Below are positions 27,668-36,768 of a stretch of 64,000 nt of DNA, piece by piece. Source of the stretch: JAJFJD01 sp965228695 (GTDB lineage: Bacteria > Pseudomonadota > Alphaproteobacteria > UBA8366). The stretch covers positions 3,968,001-4,032,000 of the forward strand of contig CBDDIB010000002.1 of NCBI GenBank assembly GCA_965228695.1. Reading direction: 5' to 3'. The notes under the pieces were generated by a model. It saw nothing but the letters and a program-made list of their open reading frames with translations. It was not told the DNA's origin and searched no databases. Both the position numbers and the translations under genes were made by a program. The first letter of the stretch is position 1. Every line of letters begins with the position of its first letter.

Positions 27668-28537
27668 TTAGGCGGCTATCGGCGCCTCGCCCTTGGTCTG
27701 GGTCCGATGCATCATACGCCGCTCGCCGTTGTCGAAGGATTCGCGATAGTGCATCAGACACCGATTGTCCCAAATCAACAGATCGCCGACGGCCCATTCA
27801 TGCGCCCAGGCGAAATCCCCCTCGGTGCAATGCGCCCACAGGGCATCCCACAAGGCCGTATCCGTCTCGCCCAGGATATTCGACGCGCCGGACCGCCGCC
27901 CGAGATACAGGGCTTTCCGGCCGGTCGCCGGATGCACGCGAACCAGGGGATGGCGCGCACCCGGCGCACTCTCGGGATCGGTCGTTCCGACGTAATCGGC
28001 GAACTTCTTCCGCACTTCCCCGGCACTGGTATAGGTCGCGTCATGCACCGCCACCCGTCCCTGAATGCGTTCCTTCAGCGCGGCCGGCAAGGTTTCGTAC
28101 GCTTGATACATGTTCAGAAGATGCGTGCCGCCGCCGCGGCTCGGCACTTCCAACGCATAGAGAAGGCTCGCCGTCGGCGGCTCTTCCATGAAGGACATGT
28201 CGGTATGCCAGATCGCCTCGCCATTGCCCAGGCTGCCGATCGGCGCCCCGTCACTGGTGATATTGGAGATGCAGGCAAGTTCCGGATACCCCTCGATCCA
28301 ATGCCTGCCGGACTTGTTCGGCGGCGCCATCTCCAACTCGCCGAAGATCTTCGAGAACGCGATGAGTTGCGGGTCGGTCAGTGCCTGGTTCCGGATCAGC
28401 AACCCCAGATGATCGTGCCACGCCTGTACGATCTTTTCCTGCGCCGCGGCGTCGAGCGGCTTGGATAAATCAACACCGCGAATCTCCGCCCCCAACGCGG
28501 CATCGAACGGGCATACGTCGACTGATTGAGTCTGCAT
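27668..28537 (-). CDS. TauD/TfdA-family 2-oxoglutarate dioxygenase
   Basis: This is a 289-residue Fe(II)/2-oxoglutarate dioxygenase with H111 and D113 in IWHTDMSFMEEP, a late His in WDNRCLMHYRESF and the Arg pair in RRMMHRTQ. GAEIRGVDLSKPL near the start is the family pattern. It resembles the 13149 paralogue more closely than the 17254 one, for example in LPAALKERIQGR and RKALYLGRR. The substrate is unknown. Confidence 0.9.
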   Translation of the reverse strand: MQTQSVDVCPFDAALGAEIRGVDLSKPLDAAAQEKIVQAWHDHLGLLIRNQALTDPQLIAFSKIFGELEMAPPNKSGRHWIEGYPELACISNITSDGAPIGSLGNGEAIWHTDMSFMEEPPTASLLYALEVPSRGGGTHLLNMYQAYETLPAALKERIQGRVAVHDATYTSAGEVRKKFADYVGTTDPESAPGARHPLVRVHPATGRKALYLGRRSGASNILGETDTALWDALWAHCTEGDFAWAHEWAVGDLLIWDNRCLMHYRESFDNGERRMMHRTQTKGEAPIAA

Positions 28538-28632
28538 TCCGGTTTCCTTCGTGATCTCAGCATTCGATGACGGAGCAGATTATGCAATGCGCGGTGGATT
28601 CCGGGCAAACCGGGGATAGTCGGAACCCTGAC

Positions 28633-29589
28633 TCAACCGGTTTTCGCCAACCGGTCGAGATGGCCTGCGACGACCGAAGGCCATTGCGCCCACCAATCTA
28701 GAAGCCGCTGTTGCATCGAGCGGAGCGCTGCTGCGTCGTTCATCACCGCCTCGGCGCGGCGCCGGGCGTCGGGCCACGAGTGGGCATACAGGAACGGCGC
28801 GTCGAACGGCTCGATGAATGTGCGATCCAATTCCTGCGCCTCGCCGACGACCACCGGAATGGCGCCATACATCGCCGCCTCGGTATTGCGAAAGCAATCC
28901 AAGCTCTTGTTCCCGCGCGGACACAGGACGAAGAGGGAATCGTTCAGGATGTCGCAGTATTCGCGCGGACCGAGGGCACCGCGGATGCTGTCGTTGAAAC
29001 TGTCGGTGAAGTGCCGGAAGCTGGGTTTCAGCGATTCGAAGGCCGCGAGCGGTTCGGCGCGGTGCGGCTTGCTGGGACCGACATGGCCCGCGAAACTCCA
29101 GATGTATTGCCGCTGTTCCGGCGGCGTGATCCGGAAATCCCGCGGCACGACCTTGCCCCGCGTGCAGCCAAGCGGGAAGGAATGAACATGTTCCGGCATG
29201 CCCGTTCGATGGTAATTTCGAAGTACAAATGAGAAATTCTTGTATGACTTGATCGGATTTGTGCAGAATTCATCTGACAAATGCACAAGTACACTGATCT
29301 TATCTTTGAATTTTTTCGAATAACGATAAAGATCTTTTTCGTTTTTATTATTCCTCCCATAGATAATGATCGCCTTATCACAAACGTGCGAGAACAAGGC
29401 CTGGCCGTCCCCATCGGTATCGACAACGTGGCGCGTCTCGACCCGGTCCAACAGCCATCGCAGGTAATCTTCTTCCGAGGTCCCGTGGTCGCCCAGAACC
29501 GCGCGGGTGCGGCACTGCCAAATCACGGTCCATGGGCCGGCGGACGGGACGCCGCGATTTCGGGACCGGTAGAGCAGCGATTCAAACAT
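28633..29589 (-). CDS. Exostosin-family glycosyltransferase (GT47-like)
   Basis: This is a 318-residue protein resembling exostosin/GT47 proteins. The C-terminal half has the family pattern FVLCPRGNKSLDCFRNTEAA, then MYGAIPVVVGE and PFDAPFLY. The N-terminal half is unusually rich in Lys and Asn (GRNNKNEKDLYRYSKKFKDK) compared with its neighbours, and the DNA there is AT-richer, which hints at acquisition. Exostosins transfer sugars in surface glycans. No other glycan genes are adjacent. Confidence 0.75.
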   Translation of the reverse strand: MFESLLYRSRNRGVPSAGPWTVIWQCRTRAVLGDHGTSEEDYLRWLLDRVETRHVVDTDGDGQALFSHVCDKAIIIYGRNNKNEKDLYRYSKKFKDKISVLVHLSDEFCTNPIKSYKNFSFVLRNYHRTGMPEHVHSFPLGCTRGKVVPRDFRITPPEQRQYIWSFAGHVGPSKPHRAEPLAAFESLKPSFRHFTDSFNDSIRGALGPREYCDILNDSLFVLCPRGNKSLDCFRNTEAAMYGAIPVVVGEAQELDRTFIEPFDAPFLYAHSWPDARRRAEAVMNDAAALRSMQQRLLDWWAQWPSVVAGHLDRLAKTG

Positions 29590-29831
29590 CCGGGGCGTTC
29601 ATCACCTGCAGCCGCCGCACGGCCGCTCGCGGCTCCTGTGCGGAATGGCGCGATGTTACCCGTTTGTGACTCCGCCGCAAACAGCGCGGCTCAGCTCGCT
29701 ACCGCACGAGGAGGCTCGGGCGTTGCGCGAACAGCATTGGCGTGTGCCCCGGCCGCGTTTGGCAGCGCCGCATTGCGCAGCTACCCTGAAAGACGGACGA
29801 TACCGGACCGCGTGAAGAGAGGAGCCGCCGC

Positions 29832-31190
29832 ATGCGTTTCGACGACCCCGGGCAATACGTGCTGGACGATCCCGAGACGGGCTCGTTCCGCGTGCACCGC
29901 GACGTCTATACCGACCAAGAGCTCTTCGATTTGGAGATCCAGCGAATCTTCGAGGGCACGTGGGTCTACCTCTGTCATGAATCGCAGGTCGCCCAGCCGT
30001 TCGACTTCTACTGCAGCAGGATCGGCCGGCGATCGCTGATCGTGTCCCGCGACGGCGACGGCGTGCTGCGCGGCTTCTTCAACACCTGCCGACACCGGGG
30101 CGCCACGCTCTGCCAGAGCGAGAGCGGCAACGCCCGCTATCATGTCTGCAACTATCACGGCTGGTCCTACGACGCGGCCGGCAAGAACATCAACATCAAG
30201 GATCAGGAAGACGGCGGATACCCCGACGCCTTCGCCGCGCAAGACCACGACCTGATCCCCCTGCCCCGGTTCGACGTCTACCGCGGCTTCGTCTTCGCCA
30301 GCCTTAAGGCGGATGTGCCGTCGCTCGACGATCATCTCGGCGAGGCGAAGATCCTGCTCGACCTGGTGGTCGACCAGAGCCCCGACGGCATGGAGGTGGT
30401 GCCCGGCCGATCCCACTACACCTTCAACGCCAACTGGAAGATGCAGATGGACAACGGGATGGACCCGTATCACCTGACCTCGACGCACCAAACGTTCATG
30501 CAGGTGGTGCAGCGCCGCCAGCAGGGGGACAGCAAGAACGAGCAGGTCGAATCGCCCGACTTCCGGGCCCGCCTCGACATGCCGGCCGGGCAATACACCT
30601 TCGCGAACGGGCACAGCATGTCGTGGAGTCAGCACCCGAAACCGGAAGCGCAGCCCTTCTGGGGCATGATCGAGCGCGCGCGCGAGCATGTCGGCGAAAC
30701 CCGCGCCAAATGGATGGCGCGGTCGCGCAACATCACGATCTTCCCGAACCTGCAATTCAACGACACCACATCGCTGGTGCTGCGCACGTACATCCCGCAC
30801 GCGCCCGACCGCACCGAGATGAAGATTTTCAGTTTCGCGCCCGTCGACGAACCCGACGAGCTCCGCACCCGGCGGGTCCGCCAGCACGAGGACTTCTTCA
30901 ATTCGAGCGGCATGGCGACGCCCGACGACACGCTCTGTTATTCCGATTGCCAGGACGGCTATCTGGCCTTTCCCGACGACTATCTACAGTGTTTCGAGCG
31001 CGGCACGACGACCCGGATCGACGGCCCCGACGACGAGGCCAAGGAACTCGGGATGAATCCGGCGACCAGCCAACACGGCACCTACCGGGTGCAGGGCGAG
31101 ACCGCCTTCCACGGCCCCTACCGCGAATGGGTGCGGCTGATGCGGGCCGGTCACAACCGGGATGCCACCCAAGGCGGCGGCGATGACTGA
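29832..31190 (+). CDS. Aromatic ring-hydroxylating dioxygenase, alpha subunit
   Basis: This is a 452-residue Rieske non-heme oxygenase alpha subunit. The Rieske cluster ligands are C86, H88, C106 and H109 (CRHRGATLC..., CNYHGWSYD). The catalytic domain has the mononuclear iron pattern DNGMDPYHLTSTH. It catalyses cis-dihydroxylation or monooxygenation of an aromatic acid using electrons from a reductase that is not in the window. It overlaps the beta subunit gene by eight bases (ATGACTGA), giving an alpha-beta operon. The ring substrate is unknown. Confidence 0.93.
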   Translation: MRFDDPGQYVLDDPETGSFRVHRDVYTDQELFDLEIQRIFEGTWVYLCHESQVAQPFDFYCSRIGRRSLIVSRDGDGVLRGFFNTCRHRGATLCQSESGNARYHVCNYHGWSYDAAGKNINIKDQEDGGYPDAFAAQDHDLIPLPRFDVYRGFVFASLKADVPSLDDHLGEAKILLDLVVDQSPDGMEVVPGRSHYTFNANWKMQMDNGMDPYHLTSTHQTFMQVVQRRQQGDSKNEQVESPDFRARLDMPAGQYTFANGHSMSWSQHPKPEAQPFWGMIERAREHVGETRAKWMARSRNITIFPNLQFNDTTSLVLRTYIPHAPDRTEMKIFSFAPVDEPDELRTRRVRQHEDFFNSSGMATPDDTLCYSDCQDGYLAFPDDYLQCFERGTTTRIDGPDDEAKELGMNPATSQHGTYRVQGETAFHGPYREWVRLMRAGHNRDATQGGGDD

Positions 31191-31695
31191 CGCGGCGGCG
31201 CGGGAACGGCTTGCCCAAGGCACCGACATCCTGTCGCGCGAGGCGCTCTATATCGACATGCGGCGTTGGGACGACTGGATCGCGCTTTACGACGAAGCGG
31301 CCGTGCTGTGGGCGCCCGCGTGGCGCAACGACGACGAGATGACCGACAACGTGAAGCGCGAAATCTCGCTGTTCTATTTCGAGAGCCGCGCCGGAATCGA
31401 GGACCGCGTCTGGCGCATCCGCCGCAACAGCGCCCCCGCCCTCACCCCGCTGCCGCGCACGACACATGTGGTGACCAACACGGTGTTCGACGCGCCGCCC
31501 GGCGACACCGAAATGACCCTTCACTCCGCATGGACCTGCCATGTCTATTCACTGCGCGATAAGACGCAGCACGCCTTCTTCGGCCGCTATGAGCACGACC
31601 TCGAAAAGGCGGGCGACGACTGGCGGATCACCCGCAAGAAGATCATCCTGATGAACGACTTCATCCCGGCGATGGTCGACGTTTTCTGCGTTTGA
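31183..31695 (+). CDS. Aromatic ring-hydroxylating dioxygenase, beta subunit
   Basis: This is a 170-residue small subunit of the SnoaL-like/NTF2 fold, supporting the alpha subunit structurally. Family blocks are YIDMRRWDDWIALYDEAAVLW, ALTPLPRTTHVVTNT and GRYEHDLEKAGDDWRI. I chose the ATG that overlaps the alpha stop, as AAGGCGGCG precedes it. It is followed after 20 bases by an enolase-superfamily gene, so the three form an operon. Confidence 0.92.
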   Translation: MTDAAARERLAQGTDILSREALYIDMRRWDDWIALYDEAAVLWAPAWRNDDEMTDNVKREISLFYFESRAGIEDRVWRIRRNSAPALTPLPRTTHVVTNTVFDAPPGDTEMTLHSAWTCHVYSLRDKTQHAFFGRYEHDLEKAGDDWRITRKKIILMNDFIPAMVDVFCV

Positions 31696-31715
31696 CGAGT
31701 TGAAAGGAGAGAGCG

Positions 31716-32876
31716 ATGGACGACGTGCATAGCTTCGATACGGCGGCCGGGGTAAAGGCGACCATCCGGGCGGTGGAGACGATCCCGCTCAATGTCCCCT
31801 TCGAGACGCCGTTCAAGATTTCCAGCGGCGCACCCCGCGCCGTGGTCGAGACACTGCTGGTCCGCATCCATACCGACCAGGGCGTGGTCGGGATCGGCGA
31901 AACCCAGGCCTGGCGGCGGCAGGGCAGTGCCGAACTGCTGCCCAACCTGGTCAACCAGATCAAGGGCCAGTTCGAGCCGCTGCTGATCGGCCGGTCGCCC
32001 TTCGATGTCGCGGCGATCATGCAATCGATGAACGACACATTGTACAATTCGCTCTACGCCCAGGCGGCGGTCGGCGACGCGCTCTACGACGCGATGGGCA
32101 AGCTCCTGAACGTGCCGGTCTACCAACTGCTCGGCGGGAAATGCCGCGACCGCGTGCGCGTCGGGGCGGTCCTCTCGATGAAGACGGAGACTGCGGACCT
32201 GATCGGCTCCGCCGAAGAATTCCACGAACGCGGCTTCCGGCATTTCGGCCTGAAGATCGGCGTCGAGCCCGCCGCCGATTTCAAGAATGCGGAGGCTCTG
32301 CGGGCGCGCTTCGGCGACGACGTGGTGCTGCGCGTCGACGCCAACGGGGCCATGACCTTCGACGCCGCGCTGGCGCTGCTGAAGCGGCTGGAGCAATTCG
32401 AGATCGACGCGGCCGAGCAACCGGTCGCCCTCTGGGACGTCGAGAGCCTGGCGGCGCTCGCCCGGTCCGTCGCGATCCCGATCATGGCCGACGAATGCGT
32501 GTCCACCGACCACAGCCTGATCGACGTGATCCGCCGCCGCGCCGCGACCGTGGTGCAAACGAAGGTCGCGAAGAATGGCGGCATCTACTACATCCGCCGC
32601 CTCTGGGACCTGGCGCGCGCCGCCGGGATGCGCATCTATCCCGGCAACCATCCCAGCACCAGCGTGGCGACGGCGTCGGTCGCGCATATGTGCGCCGCCT
32701 GGCCGGACCCGCTGATGGAAGGCGTCTTCGCCGTCGGCGTCAGCGGCGCGCTCGCCGACGACGTGGCGACCGATCCGATAAAACCGGTGAACGGCGAAAT
32801 CCCGATCCCGGCCGGCCCGGGCCTCGGCGTCGAGCTGGACGAAGACCGGATCGCGGCGCTCCGGGTGGACGTGTGA
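31716..32876 (+). CDS. Mandelate racemase/muconate lactonizing enzyme family protein
   Basis: This is a 386-residue enolase-superfamily enzyme with an N-terminal capping domain (about 10-140) and a TIM barrel. Metal ligands appear as Asp in VLRVDANGAM, Glu in DAAEQPV and Asp/Glu in IMADECVS; a Lys is in FGLKIG and another in QTKVAKNGG. It may cycloisomerise or epimerise an acid in the same pathway as the Rieske dioxygenase. A GGAGAGAG ribosome site precedes the start. A decayed second copy of its 3' end lies at 33874. Confidence 0.9.
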   Translation: MDDVHSFDTAAGVKATIRAVETIPLNVPFETPFKISSGAPRAVVETLLVRIHTDQGVVGIGETQAWRRQGSAELLPNLVNQIKGQFEPLLIGRSPFDVAAIMQSMNDTLYNSLYAQAAVGDALYDAMGKLLNVPVYQLLGGKCRDRVRVGAVLSMKTETADLIGSAEEFHERGFRHFGLKIGVEPAADFKNAEALRARFGDDVVLRVDANGAMTFDAALALLKRLEQFEIDAAEQPVALWDVESLAALARSVAIPIMADECVSTDHSLIDVIRRRAATVVQTKVAKNGGIYYIRRLWDLARAAGMRIYPGNHPSTSVATASVAHMCAAWPDPLMEGVFAVGVSGALADDVATDPIKPVNGEIPIPAGPGLGVELDEDRIAALRVDV

Positions 32877-32892
32877 CGGCGCCGAACACCCC

Positions 32893-33759
32893 CTAACAGG
32901 ACACCAGCGCGTGATGCTCGGTCTGGCCTTCGGTCATGCCGCGTTCCTTCATCCAGTCGTAGGCCCGCGTGAACAAGGTCGGGTCGTAGTAGTCGACATG
33001 TTTGTAGCGCACGAAGGCGCGGGAGAGTTCCGCCGGCTTGAGCGCGCCCTTGGCGTGGGCGGTCACGTGATGAGCGTATTTGTAGAAGTCGGCGTTGATC
33101 AGATCGACCGCCTTGTTCTCCGCATCGTAGTAGGCCCTGCGCTCTTCGGGCGTCAGGTCCGGGCCGACGACTTCGCCGCCGCGATAGAAGCTCGACGCGA
33201 TGACATGCGCGCCTTCCTTCAGGCCGAGGCTGATAAACGGCTCCATCACCGTTACCGCGCGGTAGCTGCCGTCCTTGAGGCCGGCATAGCGGGTCTGCGG
33301 CAGGCCGCCGGCCTCGATGTTCACGTGCTCCCGCCCGACCGCGCTTTCCAGCATCTGCAGCGTGGTGAAATGCGAGCCCGTCGACATCTGCACGACGACC
33401 GGGACGTCGGACATGTCGCGCGGCGTCTGCAACGCGTCGTCGAAGGTCAGGATCGCCTGCGCCGCCACCGAAGCCCGCAGGGCGGCGATGTTGCCGCCGC
33501 GCTCGCCGCGCTCGAGCCGGTCGATGCTGGCCCATTCGCAGACGTTGTAGCTGTCGGCTTGGCCGCACTCGAACATGTTCTCTTTCAAACGCGAAAAGAC
33601 CGGCTTTTCCGCACTGTCCTTCTCGCGATCCGCATGGGTCGCGGCGAAGGCGACGTCGAGACCGGCCTCGGCGAACAGGCCCTCCTGGATGCCGACGATC
33701 ACCGGCAGGTCGAAAACCTGATTGTTGGGCGCGATTCGCACAACCTTCATGTCTGACAT
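32893..33759 (-). CDS. ABC transporter substrate-binding-like protein (NMT1/SsuA family)
   Basis: This is a 288-residue protein like NMT1/SsuA substrate-binding proteins (RIAPNNQVFDLPVIVGIQEGLF, LKDGSYRAVTVMEPFISLGL). No signal peptide or lipobox is seen at the start MSDMKVVRIAPNN, which is unusual for a periplasmic binding protein; some members act in the cytosol. GAGG lies upstream of the ATG. It is convergent with the enolase-superfamily gene. No ABC permease or ATPase is adjacent. Confidence 0.8.
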   Translation of the reverse strand: MSDMKVVRIAPNNQVFDLPVIVGIQEGLFAEAGLDVAFAATHADREKDSAEKPVFSRLKENMFECGQADSYNVCEWASIDRLERGERGGNIAALRASVAAQAILTFDDALQTPRDMSDVPVVVQMSTGSHFTTLQMLESAVGREHVNIEAGGLPQTRYAGLKDGSYRAVTVMEPFISLGLKEGAHVIASSFYRGGEVVGPDLTPEERRAYYDAENKAVDLINADFYKYAHHVTAHAKGALKPAELSRAFVRYKHVDYYDPTLFTRAYDWMKERGMTEGQTEHHALVSC

Positions 33760-33873
33760 AGCGGCATTCCTCGTCACGTGATGGCAACCAAGCGGAACGG
33801 GCGAGCCCGTTCCCCAATTGCACCGCAAACCTTCGTCCGAGTCCAGCAGGCGCCGCCACTACCGGACGGGCGG

Positions 33874-34066
33874 AGTCCGACCCGATCAAAAAGGCGAACG
33901 GAGAGATTCCGATACCCACCGGGCCGCGGCTCGGCGTGGAGTTGGATGAGCAATGGATCGCCGCGCCACGGGTGGCGCCTGATCCGCGCCGGACCGGTTC
34001 GAAATTGCTGACATGTTTGTCGCGCACGAACGCGCGGGAGAGTTCCTTCGGGTCGAGCGTGCCCGG
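33874..34066. pseudogene. Decayed second copy of the enolase-family/substrate-binding gene pair
   Basis: Bases 33874-33983 on the plus strand read DPIKKANGEIPIPTGPRLGVELDEQWIA-like sequence, matching the last residues of the gene ending at 32876. Bases about 34001-34066 match the minus-strand sequence near 32985-33048, the substrate-binding protein's SRAFVRYKHV region. About 100 bases between them are lost. The two fragments keep the original order and orientation, so this is the remnant of a tandem duplication. No intact frame remains. Confidence 0.8.
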
Positions 34067-34067
34067 C

Positions 34068-34454
34068 CTATCCTCCCGTCGCTTCGGCGAGCGATCGGAT
34101 GAGACTCTGCATTTCCCTCTGCAGGTTGCGGGGCAGATCTTGAACCGCCTTGGCCGTCTCCAGCATTTCGGCGTCGGGCGGCGATTTGATTTCGGGCAAG
34201 TCCTCGGCGCGCGAAGTCCCCGATTCGATGCCATCGAAAAAGGAAGCGACCGGCACATCGAGGATCTGCGCGATCTCCCAGAGACGGCTCGCGCTGATGC
34301 GGTTGGCGCCGCTCTCGTATTTTTGCAATTGCTGAAAGGTCAGCCCGATCTGTTCGGCAAGAACCGATTGCGTCATGCCGCGCAACATGCGGCGACTGCG
34401 AACCCCCTGCCCGACATGGACGTCGACAGGATGCGGCGATTTCTTCTTTCCCAT
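34068..34454 (-). CDS. XRE-family helix-turn-helix regulator
   Basis: This is a 128-residue protein with a Cro/C1-type helix-turn-helix (about residues 20-75: MTQSVLAEQIGLTFQQLQKY, ESGANRISASRL) and a short helical C-terminus. Most such single-domain proteins repress their own or neighbouring genes. A clearly related protein is encoded within the mobile element at 38274. The gene lies just after the duplication remnant. Confidence 0.88.
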   Translation of the reverse strand: MGKKKSPHPVDVHVGQGVRSRRMLRGMTQSVLAEQIGLTFQQLQKYESGANRISASRLWEIAQILDVPVASFFDGIESGTSRAEDLPEIKSPPDAEMLETAKAVQDLPRNLQREMQSLIRSLAEATGG

Positions 34455-34939
34455 ACTCGATCAGTTTTTCCGTTTGGTGCGCAGCAGCGCGCGATAGGCC
34501 GGCAGGCCGCAATTCGGTCGATCGCAAAACACCCCCGGCCGAAGCCGGGGCTATCGGATTTCGCAACGCCGAAATCGGAACCGCTAGAATTGGGGCTCGA
34601 TTGATCCCAAGGATCGGCAGTGCGCCGACATCGAATTAACGCACCATCAACCCGTTAGGTTCCATGTGGCGACGACAACCAGCCATGTCGAGAGGCCGGT
34701 CGACGAAACATAGGAGGAAGCGGCGCTTTGCCGCACCGCGCGCTCGGCCGCGGCCGGTTTGTCGTAATTGACACAACCGACCGAATCAGATTCTAACCAA
34801 CTCATTACCGCATAAGTCGTGGATCAATCAAAATTGCGTCTCTTAAGTGTAATTACGCTTGGTGAATTCAATAAGGCTTTGTTCCGAGCCACGCGCTTAA
34901 CACCCCATTTACATCCTGAAATTTGGATCAAATCAGAAA
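34455..34939. other. Intergenic region with an orphan hairpin
   Basis: This 485-base gap has no supported gene. A 7-bp GC-rich hairpin with a CGAA loop (34533-34550) resembles a terminator but has a T-run only on the minus strand (TGTTTT), where no nearby gene would need it. The last 150 bases are AT-rich and likely hold the promoter of the VPLPA-CTERM gene. Confidence 0.45.
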
Positions 34940-35542
34940 ATGACGACACCCATGATTCGTTTTATGGTCGCACTTGGTTTCCTTTTGCTTCCCCTTCAAA
35001 CACCCAAGGCTGCCATCATTACCTACGATTTCGGCGGGGTGCTCGTGGAAAATTTCGGAACCGCGTCGAGCGGGACCTCATTTTCGGGCAGCTTCTCCTA
35101 CGACGACATACAACCGGATCAAGCCGGCCTGCTGGCGACGATCGGCCTGTACGACTTTCTCTCATTCGACGTCACGGTCGGCACGGATACGCTTTCCATG
35201 ACGGACGGCGGACTCGAGGATCGCTTGACGGTCGACAACGGAACCGGCGCCAGTGACGGATTCAGCATTGCAAGCTTCTCGATCTCCGGCAGCGTCGGCG
35301 GAATCCTGCCGGAAGCCGTCAGCTTCCAATTGATCGACGACACGGCGACCGTGTTCTCCGACGATACCCTGCCGGGCGGCGATCTTCTGCTGTCGAGTTT
35401 TACGTCCGGCACTTTCATTCTGGGCCTCAACGCGCCCGTCGCCGGCGGCCAAATCCAACGCCTCGCCCCGGTCCCGCTCCCCGCCGCACTCCCGCTTTTC
35501 TTAACGGCGCTTGCGGGTTTGGTTTTGCTGCGGCGGCGGTGA
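34940..35542 (+). CDS. VPLPA-CTERM sorting domain exported protein
   Basis: This is a 200-residue exported protein. An N-terminal signal segment (MIRFMVALGFLLLPLQTPKA) leads to a beta-rich body with Gly, Asp, Ser and Thr, and a C-terminal VPLPAALP motif, a hydrophobic helix and RRR. It is of the same class as the protein at 18235 and is expected to be anchored or processed by an exosortase encoded elsewhere. The start may be the second Met (six residues in), as in MIRFMVAL. Confidence 0.85.
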   Translation: MTTPMIRFMVALGFLLLPLQTPKAAIITYDFGGVLVENFGTASSGTSFSGSFSYDDIQPDQAGLLATIGLYDFLSFDVTVGTDTLSMTDGGLEDRLTVDNGTGASDGFSIASFSISGSVGGILPEAVSFQLIDDTATVFSDDTLPGGDLLLSSFTSGTFILGLNAPVAGGQIQRLAPVPLPAALPLFLTALAGLVLLRRR

Positions 35543-35678
35543 ACGGCGGCGCATCGCCGATATCCGGCCGCCCGCTCGCGGATAAGTACGAAGAGGCGGT
35601 TGCCGCGATCGATACAGCATTTCCATAGTTTGCCTAAAGTCACGTAGTGTACCGTCTCGGATTTCACTCGCAGAGCGG

Positions 35679-36329
35679 TTGAGCGTGGAACTGTCCCTCA
35701 GTGAATTGGCGGCAAGTTGGTGGGAAGGAACCCTGCAACGCGACCACATCGTGTTGGGCCTGGGGTGGTATTGGTGGGCCCTCGCGGGAAAGACACTCGC
35801 CGGGGTTTGTCTCATCCTCGCGGTGCTCGACCTGGTCGGGAGAGACCGGCTTTCGAATCTCAGCGCGTGGCTCGGCGTGCAGGCCGAAGCCTCAACCCTT
35901 AAAAGGATATTTTGGCACTGGAGGATCGCGCGCAGCGTCAAATTCTACTACGACAATCACTTTGCCGGCCTGCCGACGGAAGATGCGCTGGACCGAATGG
36001 ACGCCGACCCGCAATACGTGGCTCTCACGGACCAGATGGAAGAAAACTTCGATCAGATCGAATGGAAGCGTTTAATACCGTGGGCCGTTTCTTTAGCAAT
36101 TGTATCTGTATTATCTTATTTTTATGAGAATACACTATTATTAATACTCGGAATTATTGCCGTTAATATTCCGACGACATGGGCTTTTATTGGATCAGTA
36201 CTTCTCAAGTCGCTCATGCCGATCACGCTCGTCCTCAGACAGCACGTGTTGTTCCGGGTGATTTACTGGGCCGGGGCCGCTACCTGGATCTTCGAGGTAG
36301 CCGATCTCGGCCGCGGATTGCCGGCGTGA
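35679..36329 (+). CDS. Hypothetical membrane protein
   Basis: This is a 216-residue protein with three or four hydrophobic segments (about 26-50, 128-145, 148-170 and 180-200), with a soluble stretch of about 70 residues between the first and second. The start codon is TTG at 35679 or GTG at 35685. I do not recognise the family. It is alone on its strand. Confidence 0.65.
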   Translation: MSVELSLSELAASWWEGTLQRDHIVLGLGWYWWALAGKTLAGVCLILAVLDLVGRDRLSNLSAWLGVQAEASTLKRIFWHWRIARSVKFYYDNHFAGLPTEDALDRMDADPQYVALTDQMEENFDQIEWKRLIPWAVSLAIVSVLSYFYENTLLLILGIIAVNIPTTWAFIGSVLLKSLMPITLVLRQHVLFRVIYWAGAATWIFEVADLGRGLPA

Positions 36330-36489
36330 GTTCCCTGCTGGCTGCCGCGTAGGAGAATGAAATTCTAGCTAAGTCGTGTACCGCCACATGCGCACGACAC
36401 AGCGCGCAGCGAAACCGTGTCGCAAGTGACGGCACCGGGCGATAGCAGTTTATCGAAGACCCGCATGATGCTCTTCAGCGCCTTTAGCC

Positions 36490-36762
36490 TCAATTAGTTG
36501 CTTTCGTAAAATTCGCTTTCAGCTTGGGGTACCAACGTTCTCCCCATTCCTCGAGTTTGGTTGCGAATTTGCGCTTTTCCGGATGCTGATCAATGCGGTC
36601 AATATGCCAGTCGCTCGAATTCCATGATGCATATCTGGGACGTTTGATGCCGCGTGCCTCGGGATTGTAATAATACGTCACGTGCAAGAGGTCTTCGTCG
36701 TTCGCAAAAAAGAACCGCACATCGACCGTGTTTACGGGGAGTAGCAATTCGTGTTCGCGCAT
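36490..36762 (-). CDS. Small hypothetical protein
   Basis: This encodes 90 residues, rich in Trp, Tyr and charged residues (YYYNPEARGIKRPRY, WNSSDWHIDRIDQHPEK), with no signal peptide. It lies six bases after the stop of the lipoprotein gene on the same strand, so they probably form one unit. The family is not recognised. It lies outside the mobile element, just left of it. Confidence 0.65.
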   Translation of the reverse strand: MREHELLLPVNTVDVRFFFANDEDLLHVTYYYNPEARGIKRPRYASWNSSDWHIDRIDQHPEKRKFATKLEEWGERWYPKLKANFTKATN

Positions 36763-36768
36763 GAAATT

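Noticed and set aside
32636..34258. A 540-codon minus-strand frame
   Set aside because: It crosses the enolase-family gene, the binding-protein gene, the duplication remnant and the XRE gene in the wrong frame. Its repeated pieces helped reveal the duplication.
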